A stretch of DNA of 64,000 nucleotides, taken from UBA5018 sp947463165. GTDB lineage: Bacteria; Cyanobacteriota; Cyanobacteriia; PCC-6307; Cyanobiaceae. The stretch spans positions 1 through 64,000 of the forward strand of contig CALRTY020000004.1 of the NCBI GenBank assembly GCA_943371245.1, given 5' to 3'. Shown here piece after piece: positions 33,909 through 43,750 of this stretch (positions within the stretch are counted from its first letter, which is position 1; each line of letters starts with the position of its first letter). Position numbers and translations under genes: made by a program. The notes under the pieces are model-generated. The model made no database searches and was not told where the DNA came from. It was given only the letters and a program-made list of their open reading frames with translations.

Positions 33909-34820
33909 TCACAACCCCTCGGCGATCAATCCGTCCAGATAGGCTCCATAGCCGCTCTTGCGCAGCGGCGCCGCCAGGGCCGCCAACTGCTCGTCTGCGA
34001 TCCAGCCCTGGCGCCAGGCCACCTCCTCCGGGCAGCCGATTTTGAGCCCTTGACGCTTCTCCAGGGTGCGGATGTAGCTGCCGGCCTCGTGCAGCGAATC
34101 GCAGGTGCCCGTATCCAGCCAGGCCATACCGCGGCCCATCAGTTCCACCTGCAGCTGACCGGCCTCCAGATAGAGGCGATTGAGATCGGTGATCTCCAAC
34201 TCCCCCCGGGGGGAGGGGCGCACCTGCTTGGCAAGCTCCACCACCTGCTGGTCATAGAAGTAGAGGCCGGTGACGGCATAGTTGGAAGCTGGTCGCTCGG
34301 GCTTTTCCACCAGAGACACCACCTGCCGATCGCCCTTCTCGCCCAGCTGCCAACCCACCACGCCGTAGCGCTGGGGATCGGCCACCCGATAGGCAAACAC
34401 CGTGGCGCCTTGACTGCGCTGGGTAGCTGCCTGCAGGCCACAGGAGAGATCGTGGCCATAGAAAAGATTATCGCCGAGGATCAGGGCCGCCGGAGCGCCG
34501 GCAAGAAAGGCCTCGCCAATCAAGAAGGCCTGGGCCAGACCATCGGGACTGGGCTGCACGGCGTAGCTGAGCGATAGCCCCCAGCGGCTGCCATCACCCA
34601 AAAGCTGCTCGAACAGCGGCAGATGATCAGGGGTGGAGATCAATAAAATCTCACGGATACCCGCCAGCATCAAGGTACTGAGCGGATAGTAAATCATCGG
34701 CTTATCATAAACCGGCAATAGCTGTTTACTGATCGCCTGGGTGATCGGATGCAGGCGAGTGCCACTACCGCCGGCCAGGATGATGCCGCGGCGCTGGGGC
34801 ATTGAGGATGTCAAGCTCAT
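33909..34820 (-). CDS. rfbA: Glucose-1-phosphate thymidylyltransferase
   Basis: First enzyme of dTDP-rhamnose synthesis, joining dTTP and glucose-1-phosphate. Seen in 303 residues: IILAGGSGTRLHPIT, SKQLLPVYDKPMIYYPLSTL, ILGDNLFYG, VVSLVEKPERPASNYAVTGL and GMAWLDTGTCDSLHEAG. ATG 34820 is used; Met7 (34802) is also possible. It runs in the same direction as rfbD-B-C and completes the pathway set. Confidence 0.96.
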   Translation of the reverse strand: MSLTSSMPQRRGIILAGGSGTRLHPITQAISKQLLPVYDKPMIYYPLSTLMLAGIREILLISTPDHLPLFEQLLGDGSRWGLSLSYAVQPSPDGLAQAFLIGEAFLAGAPAALILGDNLFYGHDLSCGLQAATQRSQGATVFAYRVADPQRYGVVGWQLGEKGDRQVVSLVEKPERPASNYAVTGLYFYDQQVVELAKQVRPSPRGELEITDLNRLYLEAGQLQVELMGRGMAWLDTGTCDSLHEAGSYIRTLEKRQGLKIGCPEEVAWRQGWIADEQLAALAAPLRKSGYGAYLDGLIAEGL

Positions 34821-34880
34821 CGGAATTGGCTGCTGTTTAGGCGGTTAGGATGGCGGGCATTCATCTAATGTGACGGCAAT

Positions 34881-35822
34881 TCACCCAAGGGACTGCCGAA
34901 AGTAGGCGATCGTGGCATCCAACCCCTGCCCGAGGTCAATGCTGGGCTGCCAACCCAGCTCTTGCATGGCCAGGGCGATTACAGGCTGGCGCTGCAGGGG
35001 ATCATCGGCGGGCAGAGGACGATGGATCAATTGCAGATCTGGATTGATCTTGGCACACACCATCTCGGCAAGCTGGCGAATCGAAAACTCGTCGGGATTG
35101 CCAATGTTAATCGGCCCCATATGATCGGAATTCATCATGCGAATCAAACCCTCCACTAGGTCATCGACATAGCAAAACGAGCGGGTCTGGGAACCCTGTC
35201 CATAGAGAGTAAGCGGCTCTCCCCGCAGCGCCTGGACGATGAAATTACTGACCACCCGCCCATCATCCGGCAGCATTCTCGGCCCATAAGTATTAAAAAT
35301 TCTCACGACGCGAATGGCTACTCCATGCATACGATTATAGTCGAAACAGAGAGTCTCCGCAATGCGTTTGCCCTCGTCATAGCAACTGCGCGGGCCGATC
35401 GTATTCACAGAGCCCCGATAGCTTTCCGGCTGGGGGTGCAACTCCGGGTCGCCGTACACCTCACTGGTGCTGGCCAGCAGTAACCGGGCGCCGACCCGCC
35501 GGGCCAAACCCAACATGTTGTAAGTGCCCAGGAAACTGGTCTTGGCCGTCTTGATCGGGTTGTGCTGGTAGTGCACCGGGGAGGCAGGACAGGCCAGGTG
35601 CCAGATGCGATCCACCTCCAAGCGAATCGACTCGGTCACATCGTGGCGAATCAATTCAAAGCGCGGGTGGCCGATCCACTGAGCAATGTTGGCCTTGCGG
35701 CCGGTGAAATAGTTATCCAGGCAGATCACCTCCTCACCGGCCTGCATCAGCCGATCCACCAGGTGGGAACCCAGGAAGCCGGCGCCGCCTGTGATCAGGT
35801 TGCGAAGCGGAGAAAGGGGCAT
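34881..35822 (-). CDS. UDP-glucuronate decarboxylase (UDP-xylose synthase)
   Basis: SDR enzyme converting UDP-glucuronate to UDP-xylose. Seen in 313 residues: LITGGAGFLGSHLVDRL, LDNYFTGRKANI, RHDVTESIRLEVDRIWHLAC, ASTSEVYGDP, YDEGKRIAETLC (YxxxK) and FNTYGPRM. These are typical of bacterial UXS. It lies 60 bp upstream of rfbA on the same strand, so one transcript could carry UXS, rfbA, rfbD, rfbB and rfbC. UDP-xylose and UDP-galacturonate from the 30-kb gene would both need UDP-glucuronate, whose dehydrogenase is not in the window. Confidence 0.94.
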   Translation of the reverse strand: MPLSPLRNLITGGAGFLGSHLVDRLMQAGEEVICLDNYFTGRKANIAQWIGHPRFELIRHDVTESIRLEVDRIWHLACPASPVHYQHNPIKTAKTSFLGTYNMLGLARRVGARLLLASTSEVYGDPELHPQPESYRGSVNTIGPRSCYDEGKRIAETLCFDYNRMHGVAIRVVRIFNTYGPRMLPDDGRVVSNFIVQALRGEPLTLYGQGSQTRSFCYVDDLVEGLIRMMNSDHMGPINIGNPDEFSIRQLAEMVCAKINPDLQLIHRPLPADDPLQRQPVIALAMQELGWQPSIDLGQGLDATIAYFRQSLG

Positions 35823-36128
35823 CAGAAAAGCCTTCTAGCCGGCAGGAGGTCAACGACCATGGCGATCAGCAGAGAACCTATGGCAACGGCACGAAAGGTT
35901 GGGCGATAACAGAGATCAACCTTAATCTAAGCCTGCCGGCTCTTATGGAAGCCCTGAAAAACCCGACCCATGATCAAACTAGACCCGAGGCCAGCATGAC
36001 CCTAGCGCCAGGTTCGGCGAGATCAGACTCAGCCACCCCTACGCCCAGGGCAAAAAAGAGAAATAATATAGCAATTCATCGACATATAGAAGCGGCTGAG
36101 ATGGCAGCTATATCGCCAAAAACGCAAG
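35823..36128. other. Gap upstream of the UXS gene with dispersed repeat copy 3
   Basis: About 300 bp. At 35946-35980 lies GGAAGCCCTGAAAAACCCGA and a TGATCAA segment, a copy of the dispersed repeat. No credible reading frame. The UXS promoter is expected near 35850-35940. Confidence 0.45.
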
Positions 36129-36985
36129 CTACGCCCAGGCCAGGGTGAGTGGCCAATCGCGGCGATGGGCCCGTGCAGCCATTCCAAATCCCCTCAGCAC
36201 CACCATCACCAGGGCGGGCAAGAGGGCCGCCAGCAGCAGCAGCGGCGCCAGGCCATAGAGGAGCATGAAGTCCCTGGGCAGATGCAGACCGATCAAGCCC
36301 GCCAGCAACACCGCGACAGCCAGCAGCACTCTCACCAATAACAACCGCCAGCCACGCTGACGGCGACGGCGACGGCGACGACGACGGCCTGGGTTTCCTA
36401 TGGCAAGGGCCCCAGCCAGGACTGGTTCACCAGGGCCCCATAGCGATCGAGGCGCGAGGACAGAGCCGCCAGTGAATGGGTAATCGGGTTGCCGCTGCGC
36501 TGGGGCTTGCTCAACCACCAGCTGACGGTGCTGCGCAACAGGGCCAGCTTGAAGCGCGGCGCCCTCACCCAGCCGATCAGCGCCATTCAAGGCCGTGGCG
36601 TAGTGGCGCCAGGCCCTTCTCCAGATGGCCCAACCCCAACAGTGGCTGTAGATGGAGAAGTAGTTACTAGTTAGCTGAAAGCTGGGCTGAGGCCGCTGCT
36701 GGTTGTTGGCGGCGATGACACCGATGTGCTCGCCATCGCGATAGCGATCCAACAACTCCTGGCCACAAGGAAAGAAGCTGAGGTATAACGGCATGTCGCA
36801 TTTTATGAGAATAGTTTACTGCTTCTGGGCAAGTAGCCAGTCGATGGCCCCGCCGGGGGCCCTGCGGCAGCCCAGGTTCGTCTGCCTGAGCAGCAACTGC
36901 AGCTCGGAGGGCCAGTCGTTGCCGCCCCCCAGCTGGCGCAGCCAAAACCGCCAGCGGCTGGCCTGACTGCCCCAGATCCGGTTAG
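36129..36985 (-). pseudogene. Decayed glycosyltransferase and neighbour fragments
   Basis: Read on the minus strand. First (36985-36816) a startless frame with SRWRFWLRQLGGGNDWP, ending QKQ-TAA. Next (from about 36810) a fragment with LSFFPCGQELLDRYRDGEHI, then SNYFSIYSHCWGWAIWRRAW, which matches the middle of HlpA-like/GT2 glycosyltransferases. After about residue 70 the frame runs into unnatural sequence, while another frame (36586-36398) stays protein-like (APRFKLALLRSTVSWWL). It ends in an Arg run encoded by a cgacgg microsatellite (36361-36385) and two membrane helices. I read this as a glycosyltransferase region broken by deletion, stop and frameshift. A 221-residue frame (36794-36129) remains open but is a composite. 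Confidence 0.6.
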
Positions 36986-36993
36986 ATCAGCTG

Positions 36994-38412
36994 GTGAAAT
37001 TAGTTTGGCTGGCATGGGCGCAGGGGGACAGGGCTGAAATGTGGTGGCGAACCCCTTGGCTGAAACAGCGCTGGCTGATGCTCGGCCTGGCCCTAGCTGA
37101 CGGGCTGCTGCTGCTCGGCTCTTACAACTTGATGTACTGGCAGCAGTTCCAGCTCTGGGTGGGGCTCACCAGCTCAATCGCCACCTTGATCCTCTGCTGG
37201 CTAGCCAGCTCCTACTTGTTGGGGCGCTATTCCAAACCGGATCCTGGCCAGCCGGACAGCCGCCGGCGACGGCTGGCCTCCACCCTGCTGGTGGCGGCCC
37301 TGGGGCTGGTGGCGGTGGTGTTGTTCAGCTGGGGCCTGCGATCGGACGACCCCCGCACCTTCCGCGGTTTCGTGCTGCCCGTACTGGGCAGCGCCAGCCT
37401 GGGATCGGCAGCGGCCCAACTCTGGGTAACCGGCCAACAAAAGCGGCTGCAGCACTGGCTGCTGGTGGGTTCAGCCCAGGAGCTGAACCTGCTGCGGCGG
37501 GAGCTGGCCCACCACCCCTCCAGCAGCCCCCTGGCGATCGACTACTGCGATAGCCAGTCCCTGGGCCATCACGCCAGCCCCGGCTCAATGGAGGTGGACG
37601 GCATCGCCGTCAGTGAACAGGCCAACCTGTCGGATCCACTGATAGAAGAATTGCTGGCCAAGCGCGGTAGCGGGGCGGTGCTGTGCAGCCTGGTGAGCTG
37701 GAGTGAACAGCAGCTGCAGAGGGTGCCGCCGGAGCTGTTCTCCAGCCGCTGGCTGGTGCAGGCCGAGGGCTTTGAACTGCAGCCGGGCCGCTGGGGCTGG
37801 CGCGTCAAGCGGCTGGGCGATCTGCTGGTGGCCACGGCGCTGCTACTGGCCGGCACCCCGCTGCTGCTGCTGGCGGCCGCCGCGATCCGCCTGGAAGACG
37901 GCGGCCCGGTGCTCTACGGCCAGATGCGCACGGGCCTCTACGGCCAGCCCTATCGGGTCTGGAAACTGCGCAGCATGGTGCTGGATGCCGAGCGCCAGGG
38001 GGCCCGCTGGGCCCACCGCGACGACCCCCGCATCACCCGCGTGGGCCAACTGCTGCGGCGCCTGCGCATCGATGAGCTGCCCCAGCTGATCAGCGTGCTG
38101 CAGGGGGACATGAGCCTGATTGGCCCCCGCCCCGAACGCCCCGAGCTAGAGGTGATCCTGGAGCAGAACATTCCCCACTACCGCGTGCGCCACTGGATCA
38201 AGCCCGGCCTCAGTGGCTGGGCCCAGGTTTGCTTTCCCTATGGCGCCAGCCTGGAAGACAGCCGCATGAAACTCAGCTACGACCTCTACTACCTGCGCAA
38301 CGCCAACCCACTCCTAGACTTCCTTATCCTCCTCAAGACAATCAGGCTGGTAAGCCTCGCCAAAGGTGCCATTCCCCACGCCGTTGCCAAAGTACAGCTT
38401 CTGCAGCGGTGA
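36994..38412 (+). CDS. Polyprenyl glycosylphosphotransferase (WbaP/WcaJ type)
   Basis: Initiating enzyme that moves a sugar-1-phosphate to undecaprenyl phosphate, starting a lipid-linked glycan. Seen in 472 residues: four N-terminal membrane helices, a nucleotide-binding-like middle part, a fifth hydrophobic segment, then the bacterial sugar transferase domain (about 270-460) with GPVLYGQMRTGLYGQPYRVW, KLRSMVLDAE, RRLRIDELPQL, GDMSLIGPRPERPE and GLSGWAQVCFPYG. The last 20 residues (KGAIPHAVAKVQLLQR) replace the usual short terminus. The first start is GTG 36994; ATG 37039 lies closer to helix 1. It is likely the first step of the polymer exported by the Wzm/Wzt system at 43 kb. Confidence 0.9.
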   Translation: MKLVWLAWAQGDRAEMWWRTPWLKQRWLMLGLALADGLLLLGSYNLMYWQQFQLWVGLTSSIATLILCWLASSYLLGRYSKPDPGQPDSRRRRLASTLLVAALGLVAVVLFSWGLRSDDPRTFRGFVLPVLGSASLGSAAAQLWVTGQQKRLQHWLLVGSAQELNLLRRELAHHPSSSPLAIDYCDSQSLGHHASPGSMEVDGIAVSEQANLSDPLIEELLAKRGSGAVLCSLVSWSEQQLQRVPPELFSSRWLVQAEGFELQPGRWGWRVKRLGDLLVATALLLAGTPLLLLAAAAIRLEDGGPVLYGQMRTGLYGQPYRVWKLRSMVLDAERQGARWAHRDDPRITRVGQLLRRLRIDELPQLISVLQGDMSLIGPRPERPELEVILEQNIPHYRVRHWIKPGLSGWAQVCFPYGASLEDSRMKLSYDLYYLRNANPLLDFLILLKTIRLVSLAKGAIPHAVAKVQLLQR

Positions 38413-39415
38413 GGCTTTGCAGCTTTTAGCGACATATACAGATCCCAGCCAGGGCAGGGCAGGGCAGGGCAGGGCGGGGCGGGGCCCGCCGTAGTAGCCG
38501 GTCGCCATATAGCCCCCCACCTTATGACGCTCTTTGGCCAAAAACTTGTGAACCACTTGCCCATGGCCTACCTTGCCGCGATCGAAACTGAATCCCTAAC
38601 CGCCGATATCCAGGCACCAACTCGGTAACATTTCGCCCTCAGACGCCAAGAAAAACAGATATTACCTTAATCGGCAAGCCAGCCGCTGCACCTTCATTGA
38701 GAAAATCTATCGCTTAATTGCGGTACTCCATTGCAATTGAGTCTGCTCGTTTTGCTGCCAGAGGAGCTTGCGGTTTTTAAGCGCAACCGCTTCGCGGTAG
38801 CTTTCCGCTACAGCAACGTTGCTACTACAGCCTCCGGCCGACTTGGCTACGCCTCGTAAACGGCAAGTGTCTTCTCCATTTTTTGCAGTTCACTTGCAAG
38901 ACATCGATTTAACGAATAAATTCCCGGTTCTGGCGGAGCAACTCTTTCTGATCGCCGCCGCTCGGTACACTCTTGCTGTTGGCATCCTCTGCCACCTGGA
39001 GCCAACGGGCAAGCTGTTAGAGAAACAGACCCCGATCAAGGCGATAAGCACCCAGATCAGCGCCGCTCAAACCCGCAACCTGGATCACAGCTGCCAGCTT
39101 GTTGGCAGCGCTGTGTATGCCTACCGAAAACAACTGGCCTGTCTGCTACCAGCGATGGCGCCAGCTATAGGGGTCTGGACGTTCGCCCCTGCGGAACGGG
39201 CGATTTCAGTCAGGCATGCCCGCTATGGCCTCCGGCTGACTTCGTCTATGGGGGCCCATCCGTTGGCGAATCTCGGCCCGCAGCTCGGAGTCGCAAGGCG
39301 ATTGCATCAGTCCTGGTAGTGGGGGCAGGTTCGTGTTTCAGACATCGCAAGATACCTCCTCTGCGTTCGAGCAGATGTATAAAATTTACACGCAGCTTCC
39401 TAACCCGCAGGCTTC
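38413..39415. other. 1-kb gap with repeats and a possible remnant
   Basis: Contains the agggc pentamer run, small palindromes (ACCGC/GCGGT near 38786-38798; AGCAACGTTGCT at 38812-38823; TCGCCC/GGGCGA near 39183-39203) and, on the minus strand around 38490-38625, a protein-like stretch with GKVGHGQVVHKFLAKERHKV and GGYMATGYYGG whose start and end are not gene-like. A 166-codon open frame on the + strand (38819-39319) has no known motif and crosses these palindromes, so I do not call it. Confidence 0.4.
38451..38484. repeat. Pentanucleotide repeat (agggc)n
   Basis: About seven copies of agggc, the last ones ggggc, just downstream of the glycosylphosphotransferase gene. Confidence 0.85.
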
Positions 39416-40291
39416 TTGGACCACAACCCAAGGCATGCAGTGACATGCATTGTTCTTACCAAAGACAACCAAACAGAGCTCGTTGACACTTTTCTTTCTA
39501 TTTTATCACAAAAGGTGTCAACTTCAGGCCCTCACCTCCAATGTTGCTCAAGTCACTTCTGCGAGATTTTGATTGTTGATGGGAGTGTTGAGCCCATTGC
39601 CATTCCTTGGCTCATCGGCAAGGTGGGCACATCTGACCGCCTGAAAGCTTGCGGATTCTCAATCCATATTCTGCGCCAGTATCCGCCATCTGGCATCTAT
39701 ACTGCGATGAACCTAGGCCTGGTCAATGCCCAGGGAGAATCGTTAATATTTATGAACTCTGGCGATAGCTTTTATGATGAATTCTCTCTTCATCGACTTG
39801 TCGATGCTCGATACGAACACCGACGCTCGACAGGTCGCTGGCCCCGAGTTGTTTTCGGACAGGCGTTAATTATGCCAGTTGGCAACCACCTGCCATCTTG
39901 GCTTGTGCCTGACCCACATATATCCGATATTTCGCGATGGCTTAGGGCTTTTACGCCCAATCATCAGACAATGCTGGTGGATAGCTTGTGGGTTTCCCAA
40001 AATCACTTTGTCCTTGATGCACCTCATAGCGCTGATCTTACTTGGATGCGCTCAGCGCTTGATCGCAACAGCAGCTACAGTTATCTTGGGGAACCGGTTG
40101 CCAGATTTCGCCTGGGTGGAGTCTCAAGTAGACTTCCCGACTACAGAACTCTTGTACTCAGGCTGAAAGAGCCTTCTCGTAGACCTCTCGAAAAGTTTGC
40201 CGAGATCTGCAAATTCTTTCTTTACCCCTTACAGACTATTTACCCGCTGGCTATGTCCCTAAAGTCTCGCCTAATTGGATTTATTTACTGA
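39416..40291 (+). CDS. GT2 family glycosyltransferase
   Basis: A 291-residue GT-A-fold enzyme. Seen: CIVLTKDNQTELVDTFLSIL at the N-terminus, ILIVDGS, PPSGIYTAMNLGLVNAQGE, a metal-binding-like FMNSGDSFYDEFSL, and a C-terminal part with TPNHQTMLV. The pattern matches small GT2 enzymes of exopolysaccharide loci. Start TTG 39416 is the only usable one before the first beta strand. Base composition is intermediate between the GC-rich core and the AT-rich cluster. The next GT2 gene begins 1 bp after its stop, so the two form a pair. Confidence 0.85.
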   Translation: MDHNPRHAVTCIVLTKDNQTELVDTFLSILSQKVSTSGPHLQCCSSHFCEILIVDGSVEPIAIPWLIGKVGTSDRLKACGFSIHILRQYPPSGIYTAMNLGLVNAQGESLIFMNSGDSFYDEFSLHRLVDARYEHRRSTGRWPRVVFGQALIMPVGNHLPSWLVPDPHISDISRWLRAFTPNHQTMLVDSLWVSQNHFVLDAPHSADLTWMRSALDRNSSYSYLGEPVARFRLGGVSSRLPDYRTLVLRLKEPSRRPLEKFAEICKFFLYPLQTIYPLAMSLKSRLIGFIY

Positions 40292-40292
40292 A

Positions 40293-41132
40293 ATGCCTTT
40301 CATTAGCATTATCTGCCCTTATCGAAATTCTCTTCCTTTTCTCCAGGCGCTTGTTTCAAATGTCAGAAGCCAAACATTTTTAGACTGGGAGCTAATTTTA
40401 ATTGATGACGGCTCAATGGATGGTGGCGCCGAAGTGGCACATCTATTGGCTCGTAAAGATAGTAGAATACGCTCTTTATCTGCTCCCGTTCGGAGAAAAG
40501 CGGATGCCGATGGCCCCTGGTGGCCAAGAAACCACGGAATCGCCTGCAGCCAAGGGCGACTGATCGCCTTTTTAGACGTAGATGACTTATGGCACCCAAC
40601 CAAGCTAGAACGACAGATCCATTATCTTACCACAACTCACTCAGATTTATGTATTACAGGCTATGCTAGATTTACCGATCAAGACGTGATGCTACGCTCC
40701 TGGCGCCTGCCTCCTGAAACGGTTAACTACGCACGCCTAAGACTAGGCAACGCAATCCCTTTGTTGACCGTTTTGATTAAGCGAGAGTTTATTTCCCATG
40801 GTTTTAGGCCCGCCAAGCACGAAGACTATCTTCTATGGCTAGATTCTTTTCGTGCTCGACCAGACATGACATGCTCTACCGTCCCAGAACTCCTAGCTTT
40901 TCATCGAAGGCATAAGGATAACCTTACGGCGTCTCGCGTCGCCATGGCTGCCTGGGCCTACTCTGTATATAGGTGGCATGGCTGTTCGATCGTTTCCAGC
41001 ATGGCCAGCCTAGTGCCTTGGTTTGCCAATCAATATGTGCAATGGATTCGATGTTTTCACAATCCTTTATTATGCACTCTTTCCCATGCGCTTCAGATTG
41101 AATCAGCCTTGAGTCTTCCACCCAAAGTTTAG
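40293..41132 (+). CDS. GT2 family glycosyltransferase
   Basis: A 279-residue GT-A-fold enzyme from ATG 40293. Seen: FISIICPYRNSLPFLQALV, LILIDDGSMDGG, RNHGIACSQGRLIAFLDVDD (nucleotide-sugar-binding and DxD motif), LWHPTKLERQ, and AFHRRHKDNLT. It follows the previous GT2 with no gap. Which sugar it transfers is unknown; both enzymes likely extend the lipid-linked glycan. After this gene the sequence passes into IS remnants. Confidence 0.87.
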   Translation: MPFISIICPYRNSLPFLQALVSNVRSQTFLDWELILIDDGSMDGGAEVAHLLARKDSRIRSLSAPVRRKADADGPWWPRNHGIACSQGRLIAFLDVDDLWHPTKLERQIHYLTTTHSDLCITGYARFTDQDVMLRSWRLPPETVNYARLRLGNAIPLLTVLIKREFISHGFRPAKHEDYLLWLDSFRARPDMTCSTVPELLAFHRRHKDNLTASRVAMAAWAYSVYRWHGCSIVSSMASLVPWFANQYVQWIRCFHNPLLCTLSHALQIESALSLPPKV

Positions 41133-41213
41133 AGAACCCCTGAACAATCCCTTGGAGCGGCATCCGAGTGAGCAATGAGATTTTAGTTAGCGCGGGGAAC
41201 AAGCCCAGCGCCC

Positions 41214-41604
41214 CTAGGGTGACATTTTCGGGAACAGCTCCAGACCTTTGGCCGCCGCGCCCGTCACTGCCTGCGCAGCAGGTGATCTGATCAGCTTCCA
41301 CAAGGCATTGCCGAACTGCCAGATCTGTCGCGGCATCCACTTTCCAGGTTTGGGCTGCTCTTGCTCAGCTGAATGTAGAGGGCTTTGAGGGCCTGCAGCA
41401 GCAGTGGATGGCGGCAATCCCGATAGAACGCGCGGCTCGCAGTGGGTCATAGTGGCGGCCATGGTGATCGTGTTCCTGCAGGGCCTGAGCCGCGCTGCTG
41501 CTGCGGCGATGGAGCTGCTGGGCCAGCAATGGGGACTGGCGTGGCTGCGGCGGGCTCATCCGCCTTCTCACCTCAGCTTTTGCGGTCTCGCTGTAACGAC
41601 GCAT
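41214..41604 (-). pseudogene. Orphan transposase remnant (IS3-type N-terminus)
   Basis: From ATG 41604 the minus strand reads MRRYSETAKAEVRRRMSPP, the typical start of short helix-turn-helix transposase proteins of IS3/IS66-type elements. The frame then shifts and no continuous transposase follows; the remaining frames (to 41214) have no motif. It abuts the IS4 remnant without a recognisable boundary, which suggests nested or juxtaposed insertions that decayed. Confidence 0.5.
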
Positions 41605-41616
41605 TGAACGACTCCA

Positions 41617-42200
41617 TCAAGCCCCCTGGTGGTGAAAATGGTCGGGATGGAGAGGCGTCAACTTTCCTGGCAGATGGGGCTCCGACAGCAGCCGATTGGC
41701 CCGTTCCAACAGCGCAATCACGATCTCAGCGCTGACGCTGGCACTGGGGTGATCCAGCGCTTCCCACAGCAGCGGGATGGCTCTGCCGTGGGCCACCACG
41801 GAGAGAACCACCACGCAGCAGCGGTTCCACAGCATCGTGGTGTCGAGTGCCAGATGCAAGGGATGGCCTGGCTTTTGCCAGTGCTGGATCGCCCACAGCA
41901 CCAGGGGGCCATAGAGCGCCTCAACGTCGATGCGGCTGTTGCTCAACCAGCGCTGAGCGCGTCGCTGCCAGTTGGCGGCCAGGCGGTGGCCCAGAGGCAG
42001 CACGCTGTTCCAGCGCTCGAAACAGAGGCTCTGGCTGAGCAGCAACCCGGCGACCATCCGGCTCAGCAGCACCAGGTGCCGCTGAGCCACTCAATGGCTG
42101 TGTTGACGCAAGAGGCCGATCAGCTCACGATGGAGCCGGGTCTGGGGATCCACGGGGGATTGGTTTGGTTTCGCAGCCCCACGCTCCCATGGCTCCCTAC
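41617..42200 (-). pseudogene. IS4-like transposase remnant (N-terminal half)
   Basis: Seen on the minus strand: DPQTRLHRELIGLLRQHSH, then a TGA where Trp is expected, then QRHLVLLSRMVAGLLLSQSL, SNSRIDVEALYGPLVLWAIQ, ALDTTMLWNR with the first catalytic Asp, and RAIPLLWEALDHPSASVSAE. The C-terminal half with the other acidic residues is missing here. Another remnant of the same family at 49668-50280 keeps the C-terminal part. Confidence 0.75.
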
Positions 42201-42231
42201 CGACCCCATTGCCTGAGACCCAAACGGCCAC

Positions 42232-42507
42232 ATGGGTGCTTGGCCTTGCGTCGGTCAGTCAGGCCATGGCGTCCAATTCGCCAGTGGCGCCATCTGCCGC
42301 AGTCGCCTGCTCACGGTCACAACCCCCTTGCGGCAACAGGGCCGGGACCTCTGGCATTTTCTGGAGCAGGCCTGGATCGCCCATCACCGCGGCGGGGTGA
42401 TGCCTTCCTTACTGCCGGATCCCAGAACTGCTCAACACAAGCCGTTGCTTTTTGGATCGCACTGTGACGAGCGATCAGCGGTGGATTGGCCCAGGGGTCT
42501 GCCATGA
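42232..42507 (+). pseudogene. IS66-like transposase C-terminal remnant
   Basis: In one + frame: SRLLTVTTPLRQQGRDLWHF, then LEQAWIAHHRGGVMPSLLPD, which is the ending typical of IS66 TnpC transposases (ILTVVTTLRxQGRD..PSLLP). The frame opens without a proper start and the rest of the transposase is absent. It lies between the IS4-like remnant and the AT-rich export cluster. Confidence 0.6.
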
Positions 42508-42880
42508 CCTCTGAATGCCAACAGAGAACAAGCCTTCTTCTTGTAGCGATCAAAGAGCAGATGCTCAATAAGAAGGTCTGATAATTGGACTTAGCGGCAA
42601 TCAGGGCGGCAAAAGCAGGGGTTAGCAGCCCAGTGGCAGGTACCGCCAGCGCCCTGGTAGAATGCCGCAGTCAGATCAAGCTCCAAGAGGATGTTTAATT
42701 ACAGACAATAATTTTTGTTAAAAAATTTCCAACCACACTCTCGGTTTCAAACATCGGCCATCTATTTATCTCACTATTCCCAATTCACAAACACGTTACC
42801 CATGCGAATGGATTCACCGACCAATTAAGTCCTGGAACTATGGTCAACGCCCTTAAGCCTGCATCGCAACCATTTTTCAA
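42508..42880. other. AT-rich gap upstream of the export cluster
   Basis: About 370 bp in which composition drops from GC-rich to AT-rich near 42700. No gene is seen. The promoter of the wzm-like gene should lie here. Confidence 0.5.
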
Positions 42881-43750
42881 ATGACTGTCAACCAATATCT
42901 TCCTCGGAGAATGATTAGCCTCCCTAGGCGGATGCTAAAATCGAATATATTAAAATTTGAAACTTTATCGCTGTGGCGGTATCGAGGATTTATAATTGGG
43001 AGCATCAAAAGAGAGTTTCAAGCTAAGTACAGGGGTTCTCTTTTGGGTGTTGTTTGGACAATAATCAGTCCTCTATCAATGATACTTGTCTACACGGTCA
43101 TATTTTCGGGTGTAATGCAGGCCAAGATTCCCGGTGCCGCAGGTGAACGAACAAGCAGCTACGGAATATATCTATGTGCTGGAATACTGGCATGGGGATT
43201 TTTTTCGGAAATTGTAAGCCGAGCACAAAACATTTTTTTAGATAACGCAAATTTACTCAAGAAAATATCATTTCCACGATTGTGCCTTCCAGTCATTATT
43301 GTCTTGAATGCAAGCATCAATTTTCTGATTATTTTTGCTCTATTTACAGCTTTTTTAGTGATATCAGGCAATTTTCCTGGCTACTCTTATTTTTCACTAC
43401 TACCTTTAATGTCTATTCTCATTTGTTTTTCAATCAGCCTGGGATTAACGCTTGGAATTTTAAATGTATTCTTTCGAGATGTCGGACAATTATTTGGAAT
43501 CTGTCTGCAGTTCTGGTTTTGGTTCACCCCGATTGTTTATTCCGAGAACATACTGCCAAGCAAAATTAGGTATTTATTGAGAATTAATCCTATGTCACCA
43601 ATTATTGAAAGCTTTCACAGAGTTATTGTAACGGGTTCGTGGCCCAATTGGGAATCTTTAATTTACCCAGTCTCGCTGAGTCTGGTTCTTGGTTTGTCAG
43701 GATATAGTTTATTTCGCAGTAACATCGCCGATATTATGGATGAACTATAA
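42881..43750 (+). CDS. wzm: ABC-2 permease for glycan export (Wzm type)
   Basis: A 289-residue permease. Seen: LWRYRGFIIGSIKREFQAKY (amphipathic interface helix), RGSLLGVVWTIISPLSMILV, then six hydrophobic helices, with the LNVFFRDVGQLFGICLQFWF and FTPIVY block typical of Wzm/TagG/KpsM proteins. It moves undecaprenyl-linked polysaccharide across the inner membrane. It overlaps the ATPase gene (TAATG at 43748-43752), so the two are coupled. Strongly AT-rich relative to the core genome, which together with the flanking IS remnants points to horizontal acquisition of this cluster. Confidence 0.92.
   Translation: MTVNQYLPRRMISLPRRMLKSNILKFETLSLWRYRGFIIGSIKREFQAKYRGSLLGVVWTIISPLSMILVYTVIFSGVMQAKIPGAAGERTSSYGIYLCAGILAWGFFSEIVSRAQNIFLDNANLLKKISFPRLCLPVIIVLNASINFLIIFALFTAFLVISGNFPGYSYFSLLPLMSILICFSISLGLTLGILNVFFRDVGQLFGICLQFWFWFTPIVYSENILPSKIRYLLRINPMSPIIESFHRVIVTGSWPNWESLIYPVSLSLVLGLSGYSLFRSNIADIMDEL

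Noticed and set aside
36994..38412. Frameshift at the end of the glycosylphosphotransferase
   Set aside because: The C-terminus is unusual, but the frame is continuous and all catalytic motifs precede it.
38776..38830. tRNA or small RNA in the palindrome-rich stretch
   Set aside because: The small stems do not form a cloverleaf and no anticodon or T-loop motif (GTTCRANNC with CCA end) is seen.
38819..39319. 166-codon + strand frame in the 1-kb gap before the GT2 pair
   Set aside because: Non-ATG start, passes through palindromic elements, no motif; not enough to call a gene.
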